Source: Candidatus Microthrix parvicella Bio17-1
Lineage (GTDB): Bacteria > Actinomycetota > Acidimicrobiia > Acidimicrobiales > Microtrichaceae
Length of the DNA stretch: 64,000 bases
Direction of reading: 5' to 3'
Assembly: GCF_000299415.1 (NCBI RefSeq)
Contig: NZ_AMPG01000006.1
Location: 1-64,000, forward strand
Of the stretch, positions 19,647-27,498 are shown piece by piece (the stretch's first letter is position 1; every line of letters begins with the position of its first letter). The notes under the pieces were generated by a model, which had not been told where the DNA came from, made no database searches, and saw nothing but the letters and a program-made list of their open reading frames with translations. The position numbers and the translations under genes are program-made.

Positions 19647-19784
19647 TACCGTCGGACCTCCGACGAGGGACACCCAACGACGTACACCAGGTCGGCTCAG
19701 CGCTGTCAGGTTGGCGTCATCCTACGAAGGTGTTTCTCGGTCATGCTGCTGCGTGCTCGTGGGACTGGGAGGGGAATTTGCACC

Positions 19785-20408
19785 GTGAGTGATCCAGATG
19801 GCCATGCAGCCTCGGAATATGAGCAGATGGACCCCGAACTGGCTGCCCAGTCCGATGCCGCCCTGGTGGTGGCAGTCGGCCGATACGACGAAGGGGCGCT
19901 GCGCGAGCTGTATCGACGTCATGGCGATGCTGTGTATGGCCTGGCCAACCGGGTGATCTGCGATCGTCACATCGCCGAGGAGGTGCTCCAAGACACGTTT
20001 GTTCGTCTCTGGAACTCTCCTGAGAAGTTCGACTCGGAACGGGGCACGCTGCGCACCTACCTGTTGCGCATGACCCACGGCCGGTCGGTCGATCGGATTC
20101 GTAGCGAACAGGCCAGACGCAATCGTGAGGAGCGTCACGAGGTGGATCTGGCCACAACCAGGCCTTCGGCCGACATCGAGCGCGAAGCCTGGGAAATGAT
20201 TCGGTCATCCAACATCCGGGATGCCCTCGAAGAACTCTCGACCTCCGAGCGCGACGCAATCGTGCTGGCCTACTTCGGTGGCCGAACCTACCGGGAGGTT
20301 GCCGAACAACTGTCCATCCCCGAAGGCACGGCCAAGAGCCGGATCCGGCTGGGGCTCGCCAAGCTTGCCTCGCATTTGGAGGCGGCAGGACTAGGAGTCC
20401 AGACATGA
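19785..20408 (+). CDS. ECF sigma factor, SigK-like
   Basis: This is a 207-residue sigma-70 family ECF factor. Region 2 spans about residues 35-105 (LYRRHGDAVYGLANRVI, AEEVLQDTFVRLW). Region 4 spans about 145-200 (LEELSTSERDAIVLAYFGG, YREVAEQLSIPEGTAKSRI). It is followed, with a four-base overlap, by an RskA-like anti-sigma gene, the arrangement of mycobacterial sigK-rskA. The GTG at 19785 is my preferred start (gggagggg upstream). An ATG at 19743 is possible. Confidence 0.88.
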   Translation: MSDPDGHAASEYEQMDPELAAQSDAALVVAVGRYDEGALRELYRRHGDAVYGLANRVICDRHIAEEVLQDTFVRLWNSPEKFDSERGTLRTYLLRMTHGRSVDRIRSEQARRNREERHEVDLATTRPSADIEREAWEMIRSSNIRDALEELSTSERDAIVLAYFGGRTYREVAEQLSIPEGTAKSRIRLGLAKLASHLEAAGLGVQT

Positions 20409-21406
20409 CCGCCAACTTCGATGGTGCCGCCGGCAACGGAGACGGCGCCGCTGAGTCGATCGAAACACTCTTGGGGGTCTACGCCCTCGATGCCGTCTCC
20501 CAAGAGGAGCGAGCGGAGGTTGACGCGTTGTTGCAACGCTCTCCCGACGCCCGCGCCGAACTGGCAACCCTCCAGGTCGCCGTGGATGCGCTGGCGGCCG
20601 AGGCTGCCTCCGCCCCTCCGATCGGCACCTGGGACCGTCTGCGCGACCGGCTGGCCGAGTCTGACGGGGCGCCTGGTGAATCGACAGGAGGAGCGCCCTC
20701 CGTCTCAGCCTTGTTTCCGGAGGGCTCGCTCAGCGGACGGCCGGGCATGATCGCCACGACGGGGCCCACCGACCGGTCTTCTGGGCCGAACCCCGGAGCG
20801 GGTGCCGCGCCTGGCGGCGATGCGTTGGAAGACGGCCATGCCAGGGCGGTGCCCGACGAGCTGAGCAGCCGACGGGAGGCACGAGGCCACAATGTTCCGC
20901 CTGGCGCAGCCGTCGCAGGTGGTGGCTCGGTGAGCAGCCTGCGGTCGAAGGTCTGGCCAATGTTGGCGGCCGCGGCCGCTGTGGTGGCGGTGCTGATGCT
21001 TGGTGGCCTGGTGGTTCGCCAAGGCGACCGAATCGACAACCTGAGCGCCGAGATGGCCTCGGGGAGCATCGAGCGGTCGGCCCAGGAAGCGCTTGCCGAT
21101 CCGTCCTCCGAGTTGGTCGACCTTGCAGGGGATGATTTGAAGGTCAACCTGCGGGCGGCGGTGAGGCCCGATGGAACCGGCTACCTGTTTGCCGACAATC
21201 TGCCTGAACTGCCTGCGGATCAGACCTATCAGCTGTGGGCCGCCCGGGACGACAACGTGGTCTCGGTCGGCGTGCTGGGTAACCGCCCTCGGGTGAGCGC
21301 GTTCCAGACCGCCACCGATGCCAGGGCGCTGGCGATCACGGTCGAGACGGCAGGTGGCGTGGTCAGCTCTGATCACGACCCCGTGGCGGCGGGCGAGTTC
21401 ACCTGA
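20405..21406 (+). CDS. Membrane anti-sigma factor, RskA-like
   Basis: This is a 333-residue single-pass protein. The N-terminal anti-sigma domain (LLGVYALDAVSQEERAEVDA) binds the sigma factor. A long Gly/Pro/Ala-rich linker (~85-180) leads to the membrane segment (~183-204). The extracytoplasmic RskA domain includes LPADQTYQLWAARD and VSAFQTATDARALAITVE (partial quotes). The linker is unusually long. It would hold the upstream sigma factor at the membrane until proteolysis. Confidence 0.88.
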   Translation: MTANFDGAAGNGDGAAESIETLLGVYALDAVSQEERAEVDALLQRSPDARAELATLQVAVDALAAEAASAPPIGTWDRLRDRLAESDGAPGESTGGAPSVSALFPEGSLSGRPGMIATTGPTDRSSGPNPGAGAAPGGDALEDGHARAVPDELSSRREARGHNVPPGAAVAGGGSVSSLRSKVWPMLAAAAAVVAVLMLGGLVVRQGDRIDNLSAEMASGSIERSAQEALADPSSELVDLAGDDLKVNLRAAVRPDGTGYLFADNLPELPADQTYQLWAARDDNVVSVGVLGNRPRVSAFQTATDARALAITVETAGGVVSSDHDPVAAGEFT

Positions 21407-21446
21407 CCCCTGGCCGCCGGGTGGCGTGACCCTCCAGCGGCCAACC

Positions 21447-21475
21447 CAGCGCCACCCCTCCACGGGGTGGCGCTG
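21447..21475 (+). terminator. Hairpin after the anti-sigma gene
   Basis: cagcgccacccc pairs with ggggtggcgctg (12 bp, five-base loop), 40 bases after the stop. No T-run follows. It may separate the sigma/anti-sigma pair from the oxidoreductase gene. Confidence 0.5.
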
Positions 21476-21612
21476 CCGCGTCACCCCGTGGGAGCGGCCC
21501 GCAACTGGGTGCGTGGGGTGCGCTTCTATGTGAGTCTCGGCCCCTCTGTGATGTGTCGCGTGTCACACCCATTTGGGTGATCCGGGGATGCGGACAGCCC
21601 CGAAGAAGAGTT

Positions 21613-23244
21613 GTGAACGCACCCACCCCCCAGGAGTCAGGCTCCCCCCGTGTCGACTCCGCCTCCTCCCTCCCCGGGGTCTCCCGGGTGGAGGAGGCCG
21701 TGGGTGCGCTTCGTGGTCCCCGCCAACAGCAGGGCGGATGGATCAGCGGCCTGGTGGCCGGTCTGGCCGCCGCCGGAGCCGCCCTCGGAGTAGCCGAACT
21801 GGTGGCTGCGCCATTCAGTTCGGTCTCATCACCGGTGGTCGCCGTGGGCAATGTTGTCGTCGACAATGTGCCCAATGCCGTCAAGGAATTCGCCATTGCA
21901 ACGTTCGGGCAGAACGACAAGATCGCCCTGATCTTCGGCACCACGATCTTCCTCTTCATCTTTGGTGCGGTGCTCGGCATGCTCACCACCAAGCGCCGCA
22001 TCGCCGCCCCCGTCGGTGCCGGTGTCTTCGCCCTCGTCGGTGCGGTCTCAGCGTTGAGCCGCACCGGCGCAGGGCCGCTCGCCGTTCTCCCCAGCATCCT
22101 GGGCGGTCTCACCGCCGCAGCGGTGCTGGATCTGCTGCTGTGGCCACCACAGCGGCAGGCGGGGGTTTCCGATTCCGCCGACCGTCGTCGATTTCTGGTC
22201 GGCTCCTCCCTCGTCGTCGCAGGTGCGGCGGCGGCCGGCGGGCTCGGGAAGGCCGTTTCCGGACTGTTCAAGGTGTCGACCAATCGGGGAGAGATCGTTC
22301 TGCCCAAGCCGGCGGAGGCCGCAAAGGCTCTTCCTTCTGGCATAGATCCGGACATCGCTGGACTCACCCCCTTCATCACCCCGGCCAAGGACTTCTACCG
22401 GGTGGACACCGCCCTGGAGATCCCCCGGGTCAACGGCAAAGACTGGAAGCTCGACATCCTGGGCATGGTGGACAACGAGCGCAGCTACTCGCTCGCCGAC
22501 CTGCTTGACCGCCCCCTCATCGAGCGCACGATCACGCTGGTGTGCGTCTCCAACCAGGTTGGGGGGCGTCTGGCCGGCACCGCGAAGTGGTTGGGCGTGC
22601 CGCTCGCCGAGCTCCTCGACGAGGCCGGACCGCAGGACGGGGCCGATCAGGTGCTCAGCCGTTCGGTGGACGACTTCACTGCCAGCACCCCACTGAAGAC
22701 GATCTACGACGGGCGGGACGCAATGGTGGTCGTCGGTATGAACGGCGAGCCGTTGTCGCTGGAACGGGGCTTCCCGGCACGTCTGCTGGTGCCCGGACTG
22801 TACGGATTCGTCTCGGCAACCAAGTGGCTGTCCGAACTGAACGTCACCACCTTTGAGGCCGAGCAGGCCTACTGGACCAAGCGTGACTGGGCCACCGACG
22901 CACCGATCAAGACCCTCAGCCGCATCGACCGCCCCGGCGGCCTCGGCGACACGGTCGATCCTGGCACGGTGCCCGTGGCGGGCGTCGCCTGGGACCCGCA
23001 CGTCGGGATCGACAAGGTGGAACTCAAAATCGACGACGCCGCCTGGGTCGAAGCCGACCTGGCACCCGTCCCCTCAGCCGACACCTGGGTCCAGTGGTCC
23101 TACCCCTGGAAGGCCACCTCAGGCAGTCACACCATCGTTGTCAGAGCAACCAATGCCGACGGCGAAACTCAACCGTTCGACCGGGTCAAACCCATCCCAG
23201 ATGGTGCAACCGGTTGGCAAAAGATCGTGGTGAACGTGACATGA
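21613..23244 (+). CDS. Membrane-anchored molybdopterin oxidoreductase, sulfite-oxidase fold
   Basis: The protein is 543 residues long. The N-terminus has about four membrane segments (~47-68, 104-124, 132-150, 154-176). A Tat-like RRRFLVGSS with a fifth hydrophobic segment comes at ~191-212, and then a periplasmic sulfite-oxidase-type domain. Cys311 in TLVCVSNQVGG is the expected molybdenum ligand. A C-terminal immunoglobulin-like dimerisation domain (VAGVAWDPHVGIDKVELKID) follows. Its substrate is unknown. The GTG start has a purine-rich gaagaagag before it. Its place beside the sigma/anti-sigma pair and the fasciclin gene suggests a shared envelope function. Confidence 0.85.
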   Translation: MNAPTPQESGSPRVDSASSLPGVSRVEEAVGALRGPRQQQGGWISGLVAGLAAAGAALGVAELVAAPFSSVSSPVVAVGNVVVDNVPNAVKEFAIATFGQNDKIALIFGTTIFLFIFGAVLGMLTTKRRIAAPVGAGVFALVGAVSALSRTGAGPLAVLPSILGGLTAAAVLDLLLWPPQRQAGVSDSADRRRFLVGSSLVVAGAAAAGGLGKAVSGLFKVSTNRGEIVLPKPAEAAKALPSGIDPDIAGLTPFITPAKDFYRVDTALEIPRVNGKDWKLDILGMVDNERSYSLADLLDRPLIERTITLVCVSNQVGGRLAGTAKWLGVPLAELLDEAGPQDGADQVLSRSVDDFTASTPLKTIYDGRDAMVVVGMNGEPLSLERGFPARLLVPGLYGFVSATKWLSELNVTTFEAEQAYWTKRDWATDAPIKTLSRIDRPGGLGDTVDPGTVPVAGVAWDPHVGIDKVELKIDDAAWVEADLAPVPSADTWVQWSYPWKATSGSHTIVVRATNADGETQPFDRVKPIPDGATGWQKIVVNVT

Positions 23245-23288
23245 ACGTCCACTACGTCCACGAAAACCCCTGCGAAAGGAACCCATTC

Positions 23289-24455
23289 ATGCGTTTCAAC
23301 ACCAAGCCCCGCAAAGCCATCGTCGCCTTCGGCCTCGTCGGTTCATTGATTCTCGCCGGTTGTTCCGACGATGACGGAAGCACCAATGCGTCCGACACGT
23401 CGGCTCAGACCACCGAGACGACGGCCGCCTCCGGCGACACTGCCTCAGCAGATTTCAGTCAGGACAACTTTGGTGAGGGCTGCGCTGCGGTCCCAGCTGA
23501 CGGGAAGGGCAGCTTCGAGGGCATGTCGGAGGATCCGGTGGCCACTGCGGCCTCCAACAACCCGGCGCTTTCCACTCTGGTTGCCGCGGTCACCGCCGCC
23601 AACCTTGGTGACACCCTGAACTCGGCTGAGGCCCTGACGGTGTTCGCTCCCGCCGATTCGGCGTTTCAGAAGATCCCCAAGGAGACGCTGGACACGCTGC
23701 TGGCCGACCCGACCGGTGACCTGACCGACATCTTGAAGGTGCATGTGGTTGAGGGCAAGATGAGCGCCCAGGACCTGATCGATGCCGGTTCGGTGAAGAG
23801 CCTGCAGGGCTCCGAGCTGAAGATCACCGCTGATGGCGACACCATGAAGGTGAACGACTCCACTGTGGTCTGCGGCAATGTTCAGACCGCCAACGCCACC
23901 GTGTTCATCATCGACTCGGTGCTCATGCCCGAGGCAGCCGACGCCGCCTCCGGCGACACTGCCTCCGCTGCGTTCGCCGACGACAACTTTGGTGAGGGCT
24001 GCGCTGCGGTCCCAGCTGACGGGAAGGGCAGCTTCGAGGGCATGTCGGAGGATCCGGTGGCCACTGCGGCCTCCAACAACCCGGCGCTTTCCACTCTGGT
24101 TGCCGCGGTCACCGCCGCCAACCTTGGTGACACCCTGAACTCGGCTGAGGCCCTGACGGTGTTCGCTCCCGCCGATTCGGCGTTTCAGAAGATCCCCAAG
24201 GAGACGCTGGACACGCTGCTGGCCGACCCGACCGGTGACCTGACCGACATCTTGAAGGTGCATGTGGTTGAGGGCAAGATGAGCGCCCAGGACCTGATCG
24301 ATGCCGGTTCGGTGAAGAGCCTGCAGGGCTCCGAGCTGAAGATCACCGCTGATGGCGACACCATGAAGGTGAACGACTCCACTGTGGTCTGCGGCAATGT
24401 TCAGACCGCCAACGCCACCGTGTTCATCATCGACTCGGTGCTGATGCCCAGCTAG
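23289..24455 (+). CDS. Lipoprotein with two near-identical fasciclin (FAS1) domains
   Basis: This 388-residue lipoprotein has a signal with SLILAGC (Cys25). After a Ser/Thr/Ala linker come two FAS1 domains (~60-205 and ~233-387), each with the H1 motif TVFAPADSAF and the H2 motif ILKVHVVEG. FAS1 domains mediate adhesion at the cell surface. MPT70 and MPT83 of mycobacteria, which are SigK targets, are relatives. The domains are encoded by a 519-bp tandem duplication that is identical over 461 bp. The ATG with aaagga upstream is preferred over one 16 codons earlier. Confidence 0.92.
   Translation: MRFNTKPRKAIVAFGLVGSLILAGCSDDDGSTNASDTSAQTTETTAASGDTASADFSQDNFGEGCAAVPADGKGSFEGMSEDPVATAASNNPALSTLVAAVTAANLGDTLNSAEALTVFAPADSAFQKIPKETLDTLLADPTGDLTDILKVHVVEGKMSAQDLIDAGSVKSLQGSELKITADGDTMKVNDSTVVCGNVQTANATVFIIDSVLMPEAADAASGDTASAAFADDNFGEGCAAVPADGKGSFEGMSEDPVATAASNNPALSTLVAAVTAANLGDTLNSAEALTVFAPADSAFQKIPKETLDTLLADPTGDLTDILKVHVVEGKMSAQDLIDAGSVKSLQGSELKITADGDTMKVNDSTVVCGNVQTANATVFIIDSVLMPS
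23463..24442 (+). repeat. 519-bp tandem duplication inside the fasciclin gene
   Basis: Bases 23463-23923 are repeated at 23982-24442 with no difference seen, silent sites included. Just upstream the copies diverge for about 20 bases, then match again at gccgcctccggcgacactgc. The first mismatch at the 3' end is ctc versus ctg. This indicates a recent duplication or ongoing gene conversion. Confidence 0.92.
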
Positions 24456-24507
24456 TGAGCTGCTAGCCCAACGAGCCGGACATTGAGTCCAGCGGATTTA
24501 CGACGAT

Positions 24508-24535
24508 GCGGGAGGTCTCCTCGGAGGCCTCCCGC
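24508..24535 (+). terminator. Terminator hairpin after the fasciclin gene
   Basis: gcgggaggtctcc pairs with ggaggcctcccgc, 13 bp with one G-U pair and a very short loop, starting 52 bases after the stop. A pronounced T-run is lacking. Confidence 0.6.
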
Positions 24536-24603
24536 ACCATCGCGTCGGTCCCTCGGTCGCTCGTTGCCGGGTCATGACTTCCGTAACCATCCTTCGAGGG
24601 AAG

Positions 24604-24609
24604 TAGCGT
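24604..24609 (+). promoter_or_regulatory. -10 element of the malic enzyme gene
   Basis: TAGCGT is seven bases before the ATG at 24617. There is no Shine-Dalgarno, so the mRNA is probably leaderless. Confidence 0.5.
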
Positions 24610-24616
24610 CGAGAAA

Positions 24617-26020
24617 ATGGCTGATACCCCCACCCCCGCGTATTCACTGCGCCTGCGTGTCCGCATGGAGAACCGCCCCGGCATGTTGGGCCGGCTGGCC
24701 ATGGCCATCGGCGAGGTGGGTGCCAACATCGCCGCGCTCGACGGGTTCGAGGTGAAGACCTCGCATCTGGTGCAAAACGCCGTCGTGTATTGCAGGAGCG
24801 AGTCGCACCAGGAGCAGGTGCTGGCAGCGGTGAACGACATTGACGGCATCATCGTGCTCGAGTGGTCCGATCAGGTCTTCGACCTGCACCAGGGCGGCAA
24901 AATCGAGCTGAGCTCGTTGTCGGAACTGCGTGACAACGATGACCTGTCGATGGCCTACACGCCGGGTGTGGCCCGGGTCTGCATGGAGATCTCCAAGAAT
25001 CCGGCGAGGGCGCACGACCTGACCATCAAGGCCAATACGGTGGCCATCGTGTCCGACGGCACCGCAGTCCTCGGTTTGGGTGACATCGGCCCCGAGGCGG
25101 CCATGCCGGTGATGGAGGGCAAAGCGTTGCTGTTCAAGCATTTTGCCGGGGTGGATGCCTTTCCCATCTGCCTGGACACCAAGGATCCGCAGGAAATCAT
25201 TGAGACCGTGGCCCGCCTGGCCCCGACCTTCGGTGGCATCAACCTGGAGGACATCGCCGCCCCCGGTGCATTCGAAATCGAGGAGGCGCTGGTGGAACGC
25301 CTTGACATTCCGGTGTTTCACGACGACCAGCACGGCACGGCCATCGTCACCCTCGCCGCGCTGGACAATGCGTTGCGGATTGTTGGCAAAGCGCTCGGCG
25401 AGATCAAGATCGTGGTGTCCGGTGTGGGTGCCGCAGGAGTTGCCGTTTCCAAAATCCTGATGGGCGCGGGAGCGACGCATGTGGTTGGGGTCGACTCGCA
25501 GGGCGCGGTGCACACCGGTCGGGAGAATCTGAACAGTTCGAAGCAGTGGTTTGCCGAGCACACCAACCCCGAGGCGCTCGCCGGCAGTCTCACCGATGTG
25601 ATGGGTGGCGCCGACGTGTTCATCGGGTTGTCTGCGCCCAATGTCTTGACCCGGGAGGATGTCGAGAGCATGAACGCCGACCCGATCGTCTTCGCGATGG
25701 CCAACCCCGACCCCGAGATTCGGCCCGAGCTCATCGCCGACATCGCGGCGGTGATTGCCACCGGCCGCTCGGACTTTGCCAACCAGATCAACAATGTGTT
25801 GGCCTTCCCCGGCGTGTTCCGAGGTGCCTTCGATGCAGGGGCCACCAAGATCACCCAGGGCATGAACCTGTCGGCCGCGCATGCGATCGCCTCGGTGGTT
25901 GGGGACGATCTTGCTGCCGACCACATCATCCCGTCGGTGTTCGACCCGCGTGTCGCCGATCGGGTGGCGGCGGCAGTCAGTGCCGCGGCCCGGAGTGAGG
26001 GAGTGGTGCGCAATCGCTGA
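24617..26020 (+). CDS. NAD(P)-dependent malic enzyme with N-terminal ACT domain
   Basis: This 467-residue enzyme decarboxylates malate to pyruvate. An ACT domain (~8-80, with GRLAMAIGEVGANIAALDG) probably senses an amino acid or other small effector. The malic core follows, with the catalytic Tyr in SMAYTPGVARVC, the Lys region VMEGKALLFK, the metal site HDDQHGTA and the dinucleotide fold VVSGVGAAGVAVSKIL. The ACT fusion is known in bacterial malic enzymes. The neighbouring HAD gene overlaps its 3' end. Confidence 0.94.
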   Translation: MADTPTPAYSLRLRVRMENRPGMLGRLAMAIGEVGANIAALDGFEVKTSHLVQNAVVYCRSESHQEQVLAAVNDIDGIIVLEWSDQVFDLHQGGKIELSSLSELRDNDDLSMAYTPGVARVCMEISKNPARAHDLTIKANTVAIVSDGTAVLGLGDIGPEAAMPVMEGKALLFKHFAGVDAFPICLDTKDPQEIIETVARLAPTFGGINLEDIAAPGAFEIEEALVERLDIPVFHDDQHGTAIVTLAALDNALRIVGKALGEIKIVVSGVGAAGVAVSKILMGAGATHVVGVDSQGAVHTGRENLNSSKQWFAEHTNPEALAGSLTDVMGGADVFIGLSAPNVLTREDVESMNADPIVFAMANPDPEIRPELIADIAAVIATGRSDFANQINNVLAFPGVFRGAFDAGATKITQGMNLSAAHAIASVVGDDLAADHIIPSVFDPRVADRVAAAVSAAARSEGVVRNR

Positions 26021-26753
26021 AGCCCGTCGAGTCGACCGCCCGTTGATCCGCGCAGTCACCTACGATTTCTGGAACACCCTGATCGGTGAGCACGATTCGC
26101 CCGAAGATCAGCGGGTCGACCGGGTGATGGTGGCCTTGGCGTCGGTGAAGGCCGATGTGGCCAAGGAGGCACTTCTCGCGGCCACCGCCGCCGCAGAGAG
26201 CTTCTACGAGGTGCGCTGGCGGGAGAACCGACCGTTTTCACCCGAGGAATGGTCGGCTCAGGTGCTGGGGGAACTTTCCATCGATGACCCCGCGGCCCAC
26301 GATGCCGTGGCTGCGGAGTTGCACCGAGGGCTGCCCGTTACCCAACGTATCCTGGCCCCCGGGATCGCGGACACGCTCCGCACCCTCAAGGACGCAGGCA
26401 TCAAGGTGGGCATCGTCTGCGATGTCGGTATCACCCCGTCAACGGCACTTCGGGGGTACCTCGAGCACTTCGAGGTGCTGAAGTACTTCGATCACTGGTC
26501 GTTTTCTGACGATGTGGGCATCTACAAGCCCGACGCACGCATCTTCGATCATGCACTCGACGGGCTGGGTGTGGCGGCGGGTGAGACGGCGCACGTTGGT
26601 GATCTGCGACGCACAGATGTGACCGGGGCGCTCGGCAGGGGCATCACCGCGGTGCGCTATCGCCACTGGCGCGATGATCAGACCGAGTTGCCGGAAGCCG
26701 ACATGGTTCTGGACCACCACCCGGACCTGCCTGCAATGTTGGGCATCGGCTGA
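25995..26753 (+). CDS. HAD-superfamily hydrolase
   Basis: The protein is about 252 residues. The nucleophile Asp is in VTYDFWNTL. The +2 position is Trp instead of the Asp of classical phosphatases, so a dehalogenase-like or atypical hydrolase is possible. Motif II (GIVCDVG), the motif III Lys (YKPDARIFDHAL) and the acidic motif IV (HVGDLRRTDVTGA) are visible. The start is uncertain: a GTG at 25995 overlaps the malic enzyme by 26 bases, and a TTG at 26043 is the alternative. The substrate is unknown. Confidence 0.8.
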   Translation: MREWCAIAEARRVDRPLIRAVTYDFWNTLIGEHDSPEDQRVDRVMVALASVKADVAKEALLAATAAAESFYEVRWRENRPFSPEEWSAQVLGELSIDDPAAHDAVAAELHRGLPVTQRILAPGIADTLRTLKDAGIKVGIVCDVGITPSTALRGYLEHFEVLKYFDHWSFSDDVGIYKPDARIFDHALDGLGVAAGETAHVGDLRRTDVTGALGRGITAVRYRHWRDDQTELPEADMVLDHHPDLPAMLGIG

Positions 26754-26865
26754 GCCTCGGTGCTCGCAGCGGTCGGCGCCGCAACGCCGCAACCGGTGCT
26801 GATTGCAACCGGCTTCCGGTTTGTGGTCCGGCATTGGTACGCTCTGAGGCTCCCGCGAGGGACTG

Positions 26866-26941
26866 GCCCCCATCGTCCAGCGGCCTAGGACACCGCCCTT
26901 TCAAGGCGGCAACACGGGTTCGAATCCCGTTGGGGGTGCCA
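26866..26941 (+). tRNA. tRNA-Glu (UUC)
   Basis: The cloverleaf folds fully. The anticodon stem is ccgcc/ggcgg with loop CTTTCAA, so the anticodon is TTC. The T arm is cgggt-TTCGAATC-type, and CCA is encoded at 26939-26941. It is the first of three tRNAs in a row. Confidence 0.95.
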
Positions 26942-27196
26942 GAGCGAGGTCCGGCGTGGAGGCGGTTGCCGCCTCAAACCCAGCGGGCGTGGACCCCTGG
27001 TAGGCGTATCCGGCCATCCGGCGGTGGCTTCATGCAGGGACTCATCGCACTCAGCATCAAACGCGCAACCCGCTCCCGAACGGGGCGTGCGCGGCGCTTC
27101 GTCGTGCCTGACCGGATACCGACTGGCGGAGACCGCCTGCGTATCGGATAAGGTGTCGCTTCCTGATCGGGCCTCGGCTCGTGAAGGAATAGCGCT

Positions 27197-27274
27197 GGTC
27201 CCGTGGTGCAGTTTGGAGTGCACGCCGGCCTGTCAAGCCGGAGGTCGCGGGTTCAAATCCCGTCGGGACCGCCA
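27197..27274 (+). tRNA. tRNA-Asp (GUC)
   Basis: The acceptor is GGTCCCG/CGGGACC. The anticodon stem is ccggc/gccgg with loop CTGTCAA, so the anticodon is GTC. CCA is encoded (27272-27274). The 255 bases between this gene and tRNA-Glu hold no recognisable gene. Confidence 0.95.
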
Positions 27275-27334
27275 CCACAGACACCGGAATCAACCCTGGG
27301 GGCACGTGCCCCAAGGGTCCGGGTTTGTGGTCTT

Positions 27335-27407
27335 GGTCGGGTAGCTCAGTTGGTAGAGCGACCGCCTGAAAAGCGGTAGGTCACCGGATCGACGCCGGTC
27401 CCGACCA
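27335..27407 (+). tRNA. tRNA-Phe (GAA) with unusual T loop
   Basis: The acceptor is GGTCGGG/CCCGACC, the D arm is GCTC-GAGC, and the anticodon stem is ACCGC/GCGGT with loop CTGAAAA, giving anticodon GAA. CCA is not encoded. The T loop reads ATCGACG, so the usual T at position 54 is A. All stems are intact, so it still looks functional. Confidence 0.93.
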
Positions 27408-27416
27408 CATCATCAC

Positions 27417-27450
27417 GAGACGGGTCGGGCCTCAGGGCTCGGCCCGTCTC
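27417..27450 (+). terminator. Hairpin after the tRNA cluster
   Basis: gagacgggtc pairs with ggcccgtctc (10 bp, one wobble), starting nine bases after tRNA-Phe. It also faces the end of the convergent DUF2017 gene. Confidence 0.55.
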
Positions 27451-27498
27451 GCGTCCGGGCCAGACCTCGGAGTGAGGGCCCGGCCGATGTACGGGGGG

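Noticed and set aside
19647-23289. Mycobacterial SigK promoter motifs (CCATCC and CGAAT) upstream of the sigma, oxidoreductase and fasciclin genes
   Set aside because: Partial matches such as ccatcc near 23200 lack the second half at the right spacing, so no site is claimed.
23982-24442. The fasciclin duplication as an insertion sequence or other mobile element
   Set aside because: It is an in-frame tandem repeat with no inverted ends, target duplications or transposase.
24644-26059. A 471-codon minus-strand frame under the malic enzyme
   Set aside because: Antisense shadow of a clear enzyme gene, with His/Arg-rich low-quality protein.
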